64,000 nt of DNA from Aeoliella sp052161615 (GCF_052161615.1 NZ_CP197417.1:2852001-2916000), one strand, 5' to 3'; shown: positions 32,673 to 41,201, counted from the stretch's first letter. Program-made: numbers and translations. Notes: generated from the sequence alone by a model not told the origin.

Positions 32673-33758
32673 GTGGATGCGTTAGCGAATGTCGCTGCAC
32701 AATTTGCGATCGTCGGTCACGTGGCTTCGATCGAGCCGATCGTTGCTGGCCATATCAACGACACGTACTTGGTAACGACCGACGATTCGCCTCGCTACGT
32801 GCTCCAGCGAATCAACCACCGAATATTTCGCGATCCGCCTGGTCTGATGCGGAACGTGCAACTCGTGACTTCGCACGTCCGCTCCAAACTAGCGGCCGCT
32901 GGCGTTTCAGACCTTGCGAGGCGAGTTTTGGAAGTCGTGCCCTCGCGTGCGGACGAGCCGCTCCTCCAAACCGAACAAGGGGAATTCTGGCGGGTGTACA
33001 GGTTTGTGGAGCAAACCCACCCCGTACCAAACAACGCGTCGCTCAATGAGATTTACCAAGCGGGGCTGGGGTTTGGGTGGTTCGCGGCTCAGCTCTCGGA
33101 CTTACCGGCATCGTCGCTCATCGAAACTATTCCGCGTTTTCATCATGGCCCCCGTCGTTACCAAGCGTTCCTTGCCGCGGCCACGGCGGACGTAGCGGGG
33201 CGTGCGGACAGCTGTCGCGCGGAGATGGAAGCTACTCGCTGCTACGAGTCTCTGCTCCTCGGGCCGCAGCGGGATATTGACGCGGGTCGCCTGCCACTGC
33301 GAATCACCCACAATGATACGAAGTGCAACAATATTTTACTCGACGACACCACGAACGAAGCGATGTGTGTCATCGACCTCGACACCGTAATGCCTGGGCT
33401 GTTGATGTGGGACTTCGGCGACTTGGTACGAACGAGTGCTTGCCGCGCCGCCGAAGACGAAACCGATCTTGCGCTAGTGAAAGCCGAAGTCCCGCGAGTA
33501 GAAGCGGCGGCGAACGGTTATAGAGACGGCCTGGGCAACCTTATCAGCGGTACGGAGCTCGCATCGCTGGCCTCGGGGCCAAGCTACATGGCGCTCATCA
33601 TGGCGACTCGTTTCCTCACCGATTACCTGCAGGGCGACATCTACTACAAGATTCACCACCCAGCGCACAATCTGGATCGTTGCCGCAATCAATTGAAGCT
33701 AGTCGCGGAGCTAGAGAACGAGCGGCCACGACTCGAAGCAATCTTCGGCAGCCGTTAG
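32673..33758 (+). CDS. NahK-like N-acetylhexosamine 1-kinase (aminoglycoside phosphotransferase fold)
   Basis: 361 residues, GTG start with TAGGTG upstream. Kinase features: PIVAGHINDTYLV (nucleotide loop), YVLQRINHRIF with the NahK-typical Q-R-I-N, YRFVEQTH hinge, catalytic LRITHNDTKCNNILLD, and metal site VIDLDTVMPGLLMWDFGDL. The motif H-N-D-T-K-x-N-N and the D-x-D-T-V-M-P-G segment mark the N-acetylhexosamine 1-kinase group, which phosphorylates GlcNAc/GalNAc at C1 in salvage pathways. Which hexosamine is used cannot be read here. Its stop overlaps the convergent YbaN-like gene by four bases. Confidence 0.87.
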   Translation: MDALANVAAQFAIVGHVASIEPIVAGHINDTYLVTTDDSPRYVLQRINHRIFRDPPGLMRNVQLVTSHVRSKLAAAGVSDLARRVLEVVPSRADEPLLQTEQGEFWRVYRFVEQTHPVPNNASLNEIYQAGLGFGWFAAQLSDLPASSLIETIPRFHHGPRRYQAFLAAATADVAGRADSCRAEMEATRCYESLLLGPQRDIDAGRLPLRITHNDTKCNNILLDDTTNEAMCVIDLDTVMPGLLMWDFGDLVRTSACRAAEDETDLALVKAEVPRVEAAANGYRDGLGNLISGTELASLASGPSYMALIMATRFLTDYLQGDIYYKIHHPAHNLDRCRNQLKLVAELENERPRLEAIFGSR

Positions 33759-34180
33759 CTCGCCATCTTGCGAGTCGGCAAACGGTAGATAACGGTTAGT
33801 CCCACCACGGCGGCTGCGACCACGGTCATCAGCAACACCTCGGACATCTCTCCTCGGTAGACAATCAGCGACACCGCCGCCAAAACCATAGTGATCGCAA
33901 TCAGCTTCACGCGGAGAGAAACCGCGCGGTGCTGTTGCCAGTCGCGGAGCACGGGGCCGAGCAGTTTGCTCGCCATCAGCTTCTCGTTCAGGCGTGGCCA
34001 GGAGCGGGATAGAAAGTAGCTCGCCAGAAGCACGAAAGGCGTTGTTGGCAAACCGGGAAGGATCACACCCGCCAAAGCCAGGGTGAGAAACACTCCCGCC
34101 AGACCCAAATACACCATCCGCCGCGCACCTTGAACGTACGCGATCGCGGCACCTTCGTGTTGGACGGTTAGTGTTGACAT
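33755..34180 (-). CDS. YbaN/DUF454 family inner-membrane protein
   Basis: 141 residues. I start at ATG 34178-34180 (MSTLTVQHEG); the longer frame to 34465 adds low-complexity residues. Features: MVYLGLAGVFLTLALAGVILPGLPTTPFVLLASYFLSRSWP, the DUF454 hallmark G-x-x-L-P-x-L-P-T-T-P-F with S-R-S-x-P after it, and two more membrane helices (LIAITMVLAAVSLIVY, LLMTVVAAAVVGLTVIY). Function of the family is poorly known. In some bacteria it lies near heme or respiratory genes. Confidence 0.88.
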   Translation of the reverse strand: MSTLTVQHEGAAIAYVQGARRMVYLGLAGVFLTLALAGVILPGLPTTPFVLLASYFLSRSWPRLNEKLMASKLLGPVLRDWQQHRAVSLRVKLIAITMVLAAVSLIVYRGEMSEVLLMTVVAAAVVGLTVIYRLPTRKMAS

Positions 34181-34289
34181 GGGCGGATCACCGTAACTGT
34201 AGGCTGCAACCTTGCCCAGGCAAGTCGCGGTATCGATTCTAACGATTAATTCGGCTTCGTGCAGGTGGAACTTGCACCCAACCAACGCT

Positions 34290-34344
34290 ATCGCCTCGGA
34301 AGAACCAACCGGACAGGTGGGCCGGAGGGCTCTTCCGAGGCGAT
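34290..34344. repeat. 14-base inverted repeat downstream of the barrel-protein gene
   Basis: ATCGCCTCGGAAGA (34290-34303) and TCTTCCGAGGCGAT (34331-34344) are exact reverse complements with a 27-base loop. On the minus strand it follows the hairpin at 34350-34372 and the stop at 34390. Confidence 0.7.
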
Positions 34345-34349
34345 CTTCT

Positions 34350-34372
34350 GACAATCCCCGACGGGGATTGTC
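34350..34372 (-). terminator. Hairpin after the outer-membrane barrel gene
   Basis: GACAATCCCC and GGGGATTGTC pair perfectly over ten bases with a three-base loop, 18 bases past the minus-strand stop at 34390. No T-run. Together with the adjacent 14-base repeat it gives a double-hairpin 3' end. Confidence 0.5.
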
Positions 34373-34389
34373 GCCTGGGTGGCGAAGTG

Positions 34390-35478
34390 TTAGTAACGCA
34401 GGATCAGGTCGACGGTCAGGCGGTTTTCCAAGACGTCGCGGCGCTCGGTGAGCGGGTTTTCCCACGCGATACCGATTTCGGTCAGGCGGCTAGGCTTGTA
34501 CTTCACGCCAAACGCCCCGGTCACGATGTCGTTGCCAGCAACGCCGGTCGAACCAAAATTGAACAAGTCGCCACCCGAGATACCGGGTACGCCGTTGTTA
34601 CCGCTCCCAATCCAGTGGTACCAGTTGAACTCGGTCAGGGCGTAGAAGCCACGTCCCAGGTAGTAGTCAACGTGATTCGACCAGTAGAGGCTGCTCTCTT
34701 CCGCATTGTCGTCAGCCGGCAGGCGAAGGCCGAAGCCGCTGATGTAATGCCAGTCGCAGCAGATGGTGGTACCGCCCGACAAGAACAGGTGGAACTCGCC
34801 ATCGCCATCGCCATTGCCCTGTTGAGTGCGGGGGCTACCGACGGGCATTTCGTAAACGAGACCCGTCGAAAGGAGCGATTGGGTTTCGTAATCGCGAATC
34901 AAGTTGTACTTAAGACCAAGCGCCACGTCGGCCCAACCATCGCGGATCAGCGGATTGCTCGATACCGCGTAGCCGTCCTTCGTTGCAATAAGCGACAACC
35001 GATCGGTGAGGGCGGCACGAAGCTGAACGGCGTAGACCTGGATGTCGCCACCACCGGCCGTCGAGGGAACTTTGTGTTGCAGGAAGATGCCGCGGACTTC
35101 GGTGAGCGTCCGCGGATCCTCAAAGAACACCGGGTTGGTCATCGGGCTGATCCAGTCGTCGAAACAGCCTGGAGTCGGACAGAAGCAGCCGAGCAGTAGT
35201 TCGGGGATGATGCAAGGTTCGGCGTCGCAGTAGCCATCGCAGGGCCCTACGGTGTACTCCTCACAATCGTCGAAGTAGCCACACTGCTGGGCGATGGGGG
35301 CCGTGACCGGCACCATTCCGACCGCCTCGGCCACCTGGATCTCGGCCACTTCCGTGGCTGCAGGACGCTCGAGGTCGAAATACGGACCGAGTGAATTGGC
35401 GAGGGCCGTCGGCATAACAATCGACGTGCCAAACATCAGAGCGAGCGTAGCAATTCGCGGGCGGGAGTGGGTGGCCAT
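34390..35478 (-). CDS. Exported beta-barrel-like outer-membrane protein
   Basis: 362 residues. Signal peptide MATHSRPRIATLALMFGTSI...ALA. Residues ~55-110 carry a dense cluster of Cys (CGYFDDCEE, CDGYCDAEPC, LLLGCFCPTPGC), then a C-terminal part of alternating polar/hydrophobic strands ending VDLILRY, an aromatic terminus typical of outer-membrane barrels. Strand-like runs include VYAVQLRAALTDRLSLIATK, HLFLSGGTTICCDWHYISGF and GRGFYALTEFNWYHWIG. The Cys-rich segment is unusual and could be disulfide-linked or metal-binding. Substrate unknown. Confidence 0.75.
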   Translation of the reverse strand: MATHSRPRIATLALMFGTSIVMPTALANSLGPYFDLERPAATEVAEIQVAEAVGMVPVTAPIAQQCGYFDDCEEYTVGPCDGYCDAEPCIIPELLLGCFCPTPGCFDDWISPMTNPVFFEDPRTLTEVRGIFLQHKVPSTAGGGDIQVYAVQLRAALTDRLSLIATKDGYAVSSNPLIRDGWADVALGLKYNLIRDYETQSLLSTGLVYEMPVGSPRTQQGNGDGDGEFHLFLSGGTTICCDWHYISGFGLRLPADDNAEESSLYWSNHVDYYLGRGFYALTEFNWYHWIGSGNNGVPGISGGDLFNFGSTGVAGNDIVTGAFGVKYKPSRLTEIGIAWENPLTERRDVLENRLTVDLILRY

Positions 35479-35865
35479 AGCCAGTTTCCTAAGGGGGGGT
35501 GCAACCTAACTTCGCACCAATGGGCAAGGTCGCGACTCCTTAGCGTTTTCGACCCAATTTGCGGCAATCTCCATTGGAGTGCTATCGCTGCCGGTACTCT
35601 TTCGGGATCGTCGCAATCGGCGTGTGCGACTGAGCGTTCGGGCTGTGCCGAGTCGCACAGTACAAGCGATTCGCACACTTCTAATCCTTCGCCGCCTGGC
35701 ACTGCGACATTTTGCCCCAGCGTGTTGCGCCTCGTGTTTTACAGCGTGAAACGAAAGTTGATGTGGAACTCTCAATCTCGGCACAGGGGTTGCCTAGGCA
35801 AGCGGATAAGTGGGTACGAATACCCACTTGGTGAGTAGTCCTTATGTGCCTTTGGGAGGTATCGC
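35479..35865. other. Divergent intergenic region with two palindromes before the cbb3 locus
   Basis: 387 bases between the minus-strand barrel gene and the Rrf2 gene. It contains the palindromes at 35790-35801 and 35808-35829. Otherwise no gene is seen. Confidence 0.5.
35790..35829. promoter_or_regulatory. Candidate Rrf2 operator: two adjacent palindromes
   Basis: TTGCCTAGGCAA (35790-35801) is a perfect 12-base palindrome. Six bases later AAGTGGGTA and TACCCACTT (35808-35816, 35821-35829) form a perfect nine-base dyad with spacer CGAA. They lie 36-75 bases before the Rrf2 start, where self-regulating Rrf2 proteins such as IscR and NsrR usually bind. The AAG...CTT ends and ~22-base span are of the size seen for NsrR-type sites. 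Confidence 0.5.
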
Positions 35866-36315
35866 GTGTCCGTTTCACAAACAGCCGAGTATGCCCTGCG
35901 TGCCGTTGTGCGTCTTGCACAACAGCACGGGGTAGCCCAAACGACCCAACAATTGGCCGAAGCGACGCGGGTGCCGCAAAGCTACCTGCCTAAGGTGCTT
36001 CAGCCGCTCGCGCGAGCCGGGATCGTGATTGCCCAGCGGGGGTCGCACGGTGGCTATTCGCTGCACGCCGACCCCAAAACGCTGAGCGTGATGGACATCA
36101 TTGCGTGTGTCGATCCGGTACGTCGCATCGACACTTGCCCCGGTCGCGATGCCATCGACGGTGCGGCACTGTGTGCCTTGCATCAACTGCTGGACGCCGA
36201 CCTCGCAGCGAGCGAAGCCCGCTTCCGTGAGGCAACGATTCAGCAACTTCTGCCGCAAGGCGAGACAACTGTGCAAGACGCTTCGCCTGTCGTTGCGACG
36301 GAACCCGCGAACTAG
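35866..36315 (+). CDS. Rrf2-family transcriptional regulator
   Basis: 149 residues, GTG start with GGGAGGT six bases upstream. N-terminal winged helix: SQTAEYALRAVVRLAQQHG, TTQQLAEATRVPQSYLPKVL (recognition helix), RAGIVIAQRGSHGGYSLHAD (wing, with the family G-x-x-G-G-Y). C-terminal half has Cys in IIACVDP, DTCPGRD and ALCALHQL; three Cys in this region could bind an Fe-S cluster, although the spacing differs from IscR. Rrf2 proteins sense Fe-S status, NO or redox state. It sits 59 bases before ccoNO in the same direction, so it is a strong candidate regulator of the oxidase. Confidence 0.9.
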   Translation: MSVSQTAEYALRAVVRLAQQHGVAQTTQQLAEATRVPQSYLPKVLQPLARAGIVIAQRGSHGGYSLHADPKTLSVMDIIACVDPVRRIDTCPGRDAIDGAALCALHQLLDADLAASEARFREATIQQLLPQGETTVQDASPVVATEPAN

Positions 36316-36374
36316 CGGCTGAGCAAACTGATCGACATTGCCTACCTCCCCAGTGATACTCTAGCGGATCTCTC

Positions 36375-38741
36375 ATGTCTGACGTGACCAGCGTGCCACA
36401 CGCATCGGGCCGGCAATCGGTCGGCCCCCTCGAGTCGTTTAGCTACAACGATGCCATTGTTCGAAAATTCGTCACCGCTACGCTCATCTGGGCGCTAGTG
36501 GGATTTGCGGTGGGGTTGATCCTGGCGGTCGAGCTGCCTTACCCCGCGCTGAATGGCGGCATTGAGTGGATCACGTTCGGTCGCCTACGACCTCTGCACA
36601 CCAACGCGGTGATTTTTGCATTTGCTGGCAACGCCATCTTCGCGGCCATCTACTATTCCACGCAGCGGCTCTGCAAGGCGCGCATGTGGAGCGATACGCT
36701 TGGCAATCTGCACTTCTGGGGATGGCAGCTCATTATCGTGAGTGCCGCGCTGACGTTGCCGTTTGGCATTTCCCAAAGCAAGGAATACGCCGAGCTTGAG
36801 TGGCCCATCGACATTGCGATCGCAGTGGTGTGGGCCGGGTTCTTTGGGACGAACTTCTTTATGACGCTGGTTACGCGTCGCGAACGGCATATGTACGTCG
36901 CGCTATGGTTTTACATCGCGACGATTGTCACGGTCGCCGTGCTGCACATCTTCAACAACATTTGGGTTCCACTGGTGGCGATGGGGCCGCCTGGCAACCC
37001 GCTCGACTGGTTCAAAAGCTACCCGATCTACGCCGGTGCCCAGGACGCAATGATGCAGTGGTGGTACGGGCACAACGCGGTGGCGTTCTTCCTTACAACG
37101 CCGTTCCTGGGACTCATGTACTACTTCCTCCCCAAGGCGGCGGATCGGCCGATCTTCTCCTACCGTCTGTCGATTCTGCATTTCTGGTCTCTGGTATTCA
37201 TCTACATTTGGGCGGGCCCGCATCACTTGCACTACACGGCGACCGCCGAGTGGGCGCAGACGCTCGGCATGGTGTTCTCGCTGATGCTGTGGATGCCGAG
37301 TTGGGGTGGCATGATCAACGGATTGCTCACCCTCCGCGGCGCTTGGCACAAGGTGACGACCGACCCCGTGCTCAAGTTCTTCGTCGTTGGCATCACCTTC
37401 TATGGCATGAGCACGTTTGAAGGCCCGATGCTGTCAATCAAGAGCATCAATGCCCTTAGCCACTACACCGACTGGACCATCGCCCATGTGCACGCGGGGG
37501 CGCTCGGCTGGAACGGCTTCATGGCCTTCGGCATGATCTACTGGCTCGCTCCCAGGTTGTATCAAACCAAGCTTCACAGCGTGAAGCTCGCGAATCTTCA
37601 CTTCTGGCTGGCGACCGCTGGCATCTTGGTCTACGCCCTGGCGATCTACGTCGCAGGTTTGACCCAAGGTCTGATGTGGCGGGGTATCACCCCCACCGGC
37701 CAGTTGATGTACCCGCAGTTCGTCGAGACGACGCAGGCCATCATTCCGATGTACTGGATCCGAGTGGTGGGTGGCTTGTTGTACTTCGGTGCGACGGTCA
37801 TCGGGTGCTGGAACATCTACTGCACTTGGCGGAGTCGTCCCGCCGTGTACGAAGTGCCGGTGTACGAAGCCCCTGCGCTTCGTAACGTGCCTTTCACCCC
37901 AGAGACGGCGCCCGAGTCGCAGCTGACTGCGGTTCTGGATGTTGGTCGCAAGATTGATGTCTGGAGCACACTCTGGTGGCACCGTGTGTGGGAACGCTTG
38001 CCGATCAAGTTCACCGTGATGACCGTGCTGGCGGTGGGCATCGCCTCGCTGCTGGAGCTGGTGCCGGCGTTTGTGATTCGTTCGAACATTCCAGCGACCG
38101 ACGCCGTCAGGCCTTACACACCGCTGGAACTCGCCGGCCGAGACATCTACGTCGCCGAAGGCTGCTACAACTGCCACTCGCAGATGATCCGTCCGATGGT
38201 GGCCGAGACCATCCGCTACGGTGCGTTTAGCAAAGCGGAAGAGTCGATGTACGACCATCCGTTCCAGTGGGGGTCGCGGCGAATTGGTCCGGACTTGGCA
38301 CGCGAGGGTGGCCGTCAGAGCTATGCATGGCATGTCCGCCATCTGATGGACCCGGCCACGGAGAGTCAAGGTTCGATCATGCCTCCGTACCCCTGGCTGG
38401 TGAAGAAGAAGCTCGACTTCACGTCGGTGCCGCTCCGTATCGCCGCGCATCAAGCGCTGGGAGTGCCTTACCCAGAGTACGAGGGCAATCTCCGCGGCAA
38501 GTCTGCCGACGACGCCAAAGCTCAAGCGGCGGCGATTGCTGCGGAGTTCGTGCAGCAGAACGGGGCACCCTATCGAACGCCGGATGGCAAGGTGGTTGAC
38601 CTCGCCGACCGCCAGATCATTGCTCTCGTGGCGTACCTCCAGCGACTCGGCGTCACACCGACGACAGAGCCAGCCGCGGAAGAGGCCGCCCCCGCCACCG
38701 AACCGGTTGCATCCGTAACGACGCAAGGAGGCAAACCATGA
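36375..38741 (+). CDS. ccoNO: cbb3-type cytochrome c oxidase, fused subunits I and II (CcoNO)
   Basis: 788 residues. The N-terminal ~480 residues are CcoN with about 12 membrane helices: heme/copper ligands in LHTNAVIFAFAGNAIFAA, QWWYGHNAVAFFLTTPF, WAGPHHLHYTA and IAHVHAGALGWNGF. After a loop of ~70 residues a membrane helix (FTVMTVLAVGIASLLELVPA) opens the CcoO part, a monoheme cytochrome c with CYNCH at 597-601, then GSRRIGPDLAREGG and heme-ligand Met in SIMPPYPWL. Elsewhere CcoN and CcoO are separate; this single chain spans both without a frameshift. It reduces O2 to water with high affinity and pumps protons. The stop overlaps ccoQ by four bases. Confidence 0.96.
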   Translation: MSDVTSVPHASGRQSVGPLESFSYNDAIVRKFVTATLIWALVGFAVGLILAVELPYPALNGGIEWITFGRLRPLHTNAVIFAFAGNAIFAAIYYSTQRLCKARMWSDTLGNLHFWGWQLIIVSAALTLPFGISQSKEYAELEWPIDIAIAVVWAGFFGTNFFMTLVTRRERHMYVALWFYIATIVTVAVLHIFNNIWVPLVAMGPPGNPLDWFKSYPIYAGAQDAMMQWWYGHNAVAFFLTTPFLGLMYYFLPKAADRPIFSYRLSILHFWSLVFIYIWAGPHHLHYTATAEWAQTLGMVFSLMLWMPSWGGMINGLLTLRGAWHKVTTDPVLKFFVVGITFYGMSTFEGPMLSIKSINALSHYTDWTIAHVHAGALGWNGFMAFGMIYWLAPRLYQTKLHSVKLANLHFWLATAGILVYALAIYVAGLTQGLMWRGITPTGQLMYPQFVETTQAIIPMYWIRVVGGLLYFGATVIGCWNIYCTWRSRPAVYEVPVYEAPALRNVPFTPETAPESQLTAVLDVGRKIDVWSTLWWHRVWERLPIKFTVMTVLAVGIASLLELVPAFVIRSNIPATDAVRPYTPLELAGRDIYVAEGCYNCHSQMIRPMVAETIRYGAFSKAEESMYDHPFQWGSRRIGPDLAREGGRQSYAWHVRHLMDPATESQGSIMPPYPWLVKKKLDFTSVPLRIAAHQALGVPYPEYEGNLRGKSADDAKAQAAAIAAEFVQQNGAPYRTPDGKVVDLADRQIIALVAYLQRLGVTPTTEPAAEEAAPATEPVASVTTQGGKP

Positions 38742-38917
38742 ACTGGCTACAAACCGACGCCGCCATCGACACGATCAAGACGACGGGACTGGTGATGTTC
38801 GTCGCGATCTTCGTTGGCGTGCTGATCTGGCTCGCGATGCGGAAACAGTCGGACATCGACCGCTGGTCAAAGTTGCCACTCGACGACGACTCGCAGAAGC
38901 ATGCCGCTAAGCGGTAG
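38738..38917 (+). CDS. ccoQ: CcoQ-like small subunit
   Basis: 59 residues, starting in the ATGA overlap with the ccoNO stop. One membrane helix (LVMFVAIFVGVLIWLAM) follows a short N terminus and is followed by a charged tail (RKQSDIDRWSKLPLDDD), the usual layout of CcoQ/FixQ. It stabilises the association of CcoP with the oxidase core. Position between ccoO and ccoP is the standard one. Confidence 0.9.
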   Translation: MNWLQTDAAIDTIKTTGLVMFVAIFVGVLIWLAMRKQSDIDRWSKLPLDDDSQKHAAKR

Positions 38918-38961
38918 TGCTAGGCTCTCCCTTCACTTTTCATCGTAAGAAACGATATTCC

Positions 38962-39594
38962 ATGGCCGATACTCTGCTCCAAGACGAACCCGACGAAACG
39001 CTGACCAGCCACAATTACGATGGCATTCAGGAGTACGACAATCCGATTCCCGGTTGGTGGAGCTGGATATTCCTGGGGACGATCGCGTTCGCGCCGTTCT
39101 ATATTCTGTGGTTCCACTCGCCCACCGTACCTCGCAACCTGCACGCCCAGTTCGACGCCGGCAAAGCAGCGAATCTGAAGCTGCAGTTCGGCGAGATTGG
39201 CACGCTGGAACCAACGCGCGAGAATGTCCTCAAGTACCTGCACGATGACAAATGGCTTGCCGTCGGGCAGTCGGTGTTCGCCTCGAACTGTGCGTCGTGC
39301 CACGGACAGGATGCCAGCGGTGGTTCGTCTGCGCCGAACATGACGGACGACTTTTACATCCACGTGAACGTCATTGATGACATCCCCAAGATTATTTCCG
39401 AAGGGGCGAAGGATGGCGCGATGCCGGCGTGGGGAACGAAGCTGCATCCCAACGAGCTATTGTTCGCCGCGTGCTACATCGCCCAACTTCGCGGTAAGAA
39501 CCTCCCCGGCGGCAAAGCACCCGAGCAAAACGCCAAGAAAATTGATCCTTGGCCCGCCGCCGATGCGGCCCCCACCGCAGGCGAGACTAAGTAA
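38962..39594 (+). CDS. ccoP: cbb3 oxidase cytochrome c subunit (CcoP), monoheme form
   Basis: 210 residues from ATG 38962 (the frame is open from 38917, but this start matches CcoP N termini). HNYDGIQEYDNPIPGWWSWI is the classic CcoP head, leading into a membrane helix (IFLGTIAFAPFYILWF). Only one heme site is present, CASCH at 110-114, with the Met ligand in GAMPAWG. Proteobacterial CcoP has two hemes; this one lacks the second domain, as reported for other phyla. Delivers electrons toward CcoO/CcoN. Confidence 0.93.
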   Translation: MADTLLQDEPDETLTSHNYDGIQEYDNPIPGWWSWIFLGTIAFAPFYILWFHSPTVPRNLHAQFDAGKAANLKLQFGEIGTLEPTRENVLKYLHDDKWLAVGQSVFASNCASCHGQDASGGSSAPNMTDDFYIHVNVIDDIPKIISEGAKDGAMPAWGTKLHPNELLFAACYIAQLRGKNLPGGKAPEQNAKKIDPWPAADAAPTAGETK

Positions 39595-39604
39595 AGCTAC
39601 ACGA

Positions 39605-40987
39605 ATGGAACTTCCCGTTCTACAACCTGAAGAGCACGTCCTGTCGACGCTCGAACACGATGGCAGCCGGCGGTGGATCTACCCCAAGCTGTCGAAGGGC
39701 GTTTTCTGGCAGTATCGGCGTGTGGTGGCGTACGTTCTCGTGGCCGTGTACGCGCTGTTGCCCTTCGTCGAGATCGGCGGCAAGCCGGCGATCCTACTCG
39801 ATCTAGCAGCACGCGAGTTCACCTTCTTCGGCTTCACGTTCCTCCCCACGGACACCCTGCTGCTTGCGATTTTCATCGTCACGCTCTTCCTAATCATCTT
39901 CTTCGCAACCGCCGTGGCGGGGCGGGTGTGGTGTGGCTGGGCGTGCCCACAGACCGTGTACATGGAGTTCGTGTTTCGCCCCATCGAACGATTGTTCATG
40001 GGGACGGCCGGCAGAGGACTCAAGCCAAGGCAAGCCGTCGCGCCGTGGCGAATCGCGGCGATGTACGCGGTGTACTTAGTGATCTGCCTGCACCTTTCGA
40101 ACATGTTCCTCGCTTATTTCGTGGGTGTCGATAATCTGCATCGCTGGATTTGGACAAGCACACCATTTGAGCACCCTGCCCCGTTCGCCATCGTGGCGTT
40201 CATCACGGGGCTGATGATGTTCGACTTTTGCTACTGGCGGGAACAACTCTGCATCATTGGCTGTCCGTACGGCAGGTTTCAGTCGGTGATGCTCGATCGA
40301 TCAAGCTGCATCATTGGCTACGACGAGCGCCGTGGCGAACCACGTGGGCGCGGGCGAGACCGAGAAGCAAAACAACTGGGCAACTGCGTCGATTGTCACT
40401 TGTGCGTTGATGTCTGCCCTACCGGCATCGACATTCGCAACGGTTTGCAACTCGAATGCATCGGCTGTGCGCAGTGTGTCGACATCTGCGACGAGGTGAT
40501 GGACAAAACCAATCAGCCGCGAGGGCTGATTCGCTACAGTTCGCAGCAGGCGCTCGATGGCGAGCCGACGAAACTCGTACGGCCGCGGACCATTATCTAC
40601 CTGGTGGCGATCACCGCGCTGATTGGGGTGTTCGTAACTGTCTTAACCAACAAAGTGCCGTTCGATGTCACGCTGTTCCGCGGCGGGGGCGGGAGTTATC
40701 AAACCAGCGAGTCCGGAGCCATTGAGAACGTCCTCCGTGTGAAGCTGGTTAATCGCGAAAAAACGGATGCTGTTTATCGATTCAATGTCGAAGTGCCAGC
40801 TGACGCGACCATCGTCGAAGGCGATACGTCAGCACCCGTCGCGCCCGGTGCCACGGCGATGCACGTGGTCAGGATTTCCGCACCGCGAGAGGTGTTTCGC
40901 GGCGGCAAGACCGAACTCGAACTTCGCATTGTCAATGAGTCCAATCAATTGGCCATCGAACGATTCTTTCTGCTAGGACCCTACTAA
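39605..40987 (+). CDS. ccoG: CcoG/FixG-type ferredoxin-like membrane protein
   Basis: 460 residues from ATG 39605, ten bases after ccoP. Five or six membrane helices; the conserved CGWACPQTVYMEFVF and GCPYGRFQSVMLD segments; two [4Fe-4S] motifs in CVDCHLCVDVCPTGIDIRNG and CIGCAQCVDICDEVMDK (from residue ~261). A C-terminal Ig-like domain follows the last helix (~340-460). CcoG is known to reduce Cu(II) for cbb3 assembly. Fits between the structural genes and the copper ATPase. Confidence 0.95.
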   Translation: MELPVLQPEEHVLSTLEHDGSRRWIYPKLSKGVFWQYRRVVAYVLVAVYALLPFVEIGGKPAILLDLAAREFTFFGFTFLPTDTLLLAIFIVTLFLIIFFATAVAGRVWCGWACPQTVYMEFVFRPIERLFMGTAGRGLKPRQAVAPWRIAAMYAVYLVICLHLSNMFLAYFVGVDNLHRWIWTSTPFEHPAPFAIVAFITGLMMFDFCYWREQLCIIGCPYGRFQSVMLDRSSCIIGYDERRGEPRGRGRDREAKQLGNCVDCHLCVDVCPTGIDIRNGLQLECIGCAQCVDICDEVMDKTNQPRGLIRYSSQQALDGEPTKLVRPRTIIYLVAITALIGVFVTVLTNKVPFDVTLFRGGGGSYQTSESGAIENVLRVKLVNREKTDAVYRFNVEVPADATIVEGDTSAPVAPGATAMHVVRISAPREVFRGGKTELELRIVNESNQLAIERFFLLGPY

Positions 40988-40988
40988 C

Positions 40989-41201
40989 ATGCCAGCCACG
41001 TCAAATCCCACCGACATGCAGCCGACGTTCTTGGCGAGCATTTGCTGGCCGATCATCATCGTCGCGCTCTTGCTGGGGCACGTCACGTTGATGATGGTGG
41101 CGATGACCCTGGCCAATTCGGGGCCGTCGCAAGTCATCGATACGTCGGCAGACGCTTCGAGCTACAGTACGCCGGCCTCCGAAGAAGGCGCAAAACAATG
41201 A
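40989..41201 (+). CDS. Short FixH/CcoH-position membrane protein
   Basis: 70 residues. One membrane helix (ICWPIIIVALLLGHVTLMMV) with a soluble tail (SGPSQVIDTSADASSYSTPA). Starts one base after the ccoG stop and overlaps the next gene by four bases (ATGA). In most cbb3 loci this position is held by CcoH/FixH (~150-190 residues); this one is far shorter and lacks the periplasmic domain, so I name it by position only. It may be a truncated or replaced CcoH. Confidence 0.6.
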   Translation: MPATSNPTDMQPTFLASICWPIIIVALLLGHVTLMMVAMTLANSGPSQVIDTSADASSYSTPASEEGAKQ

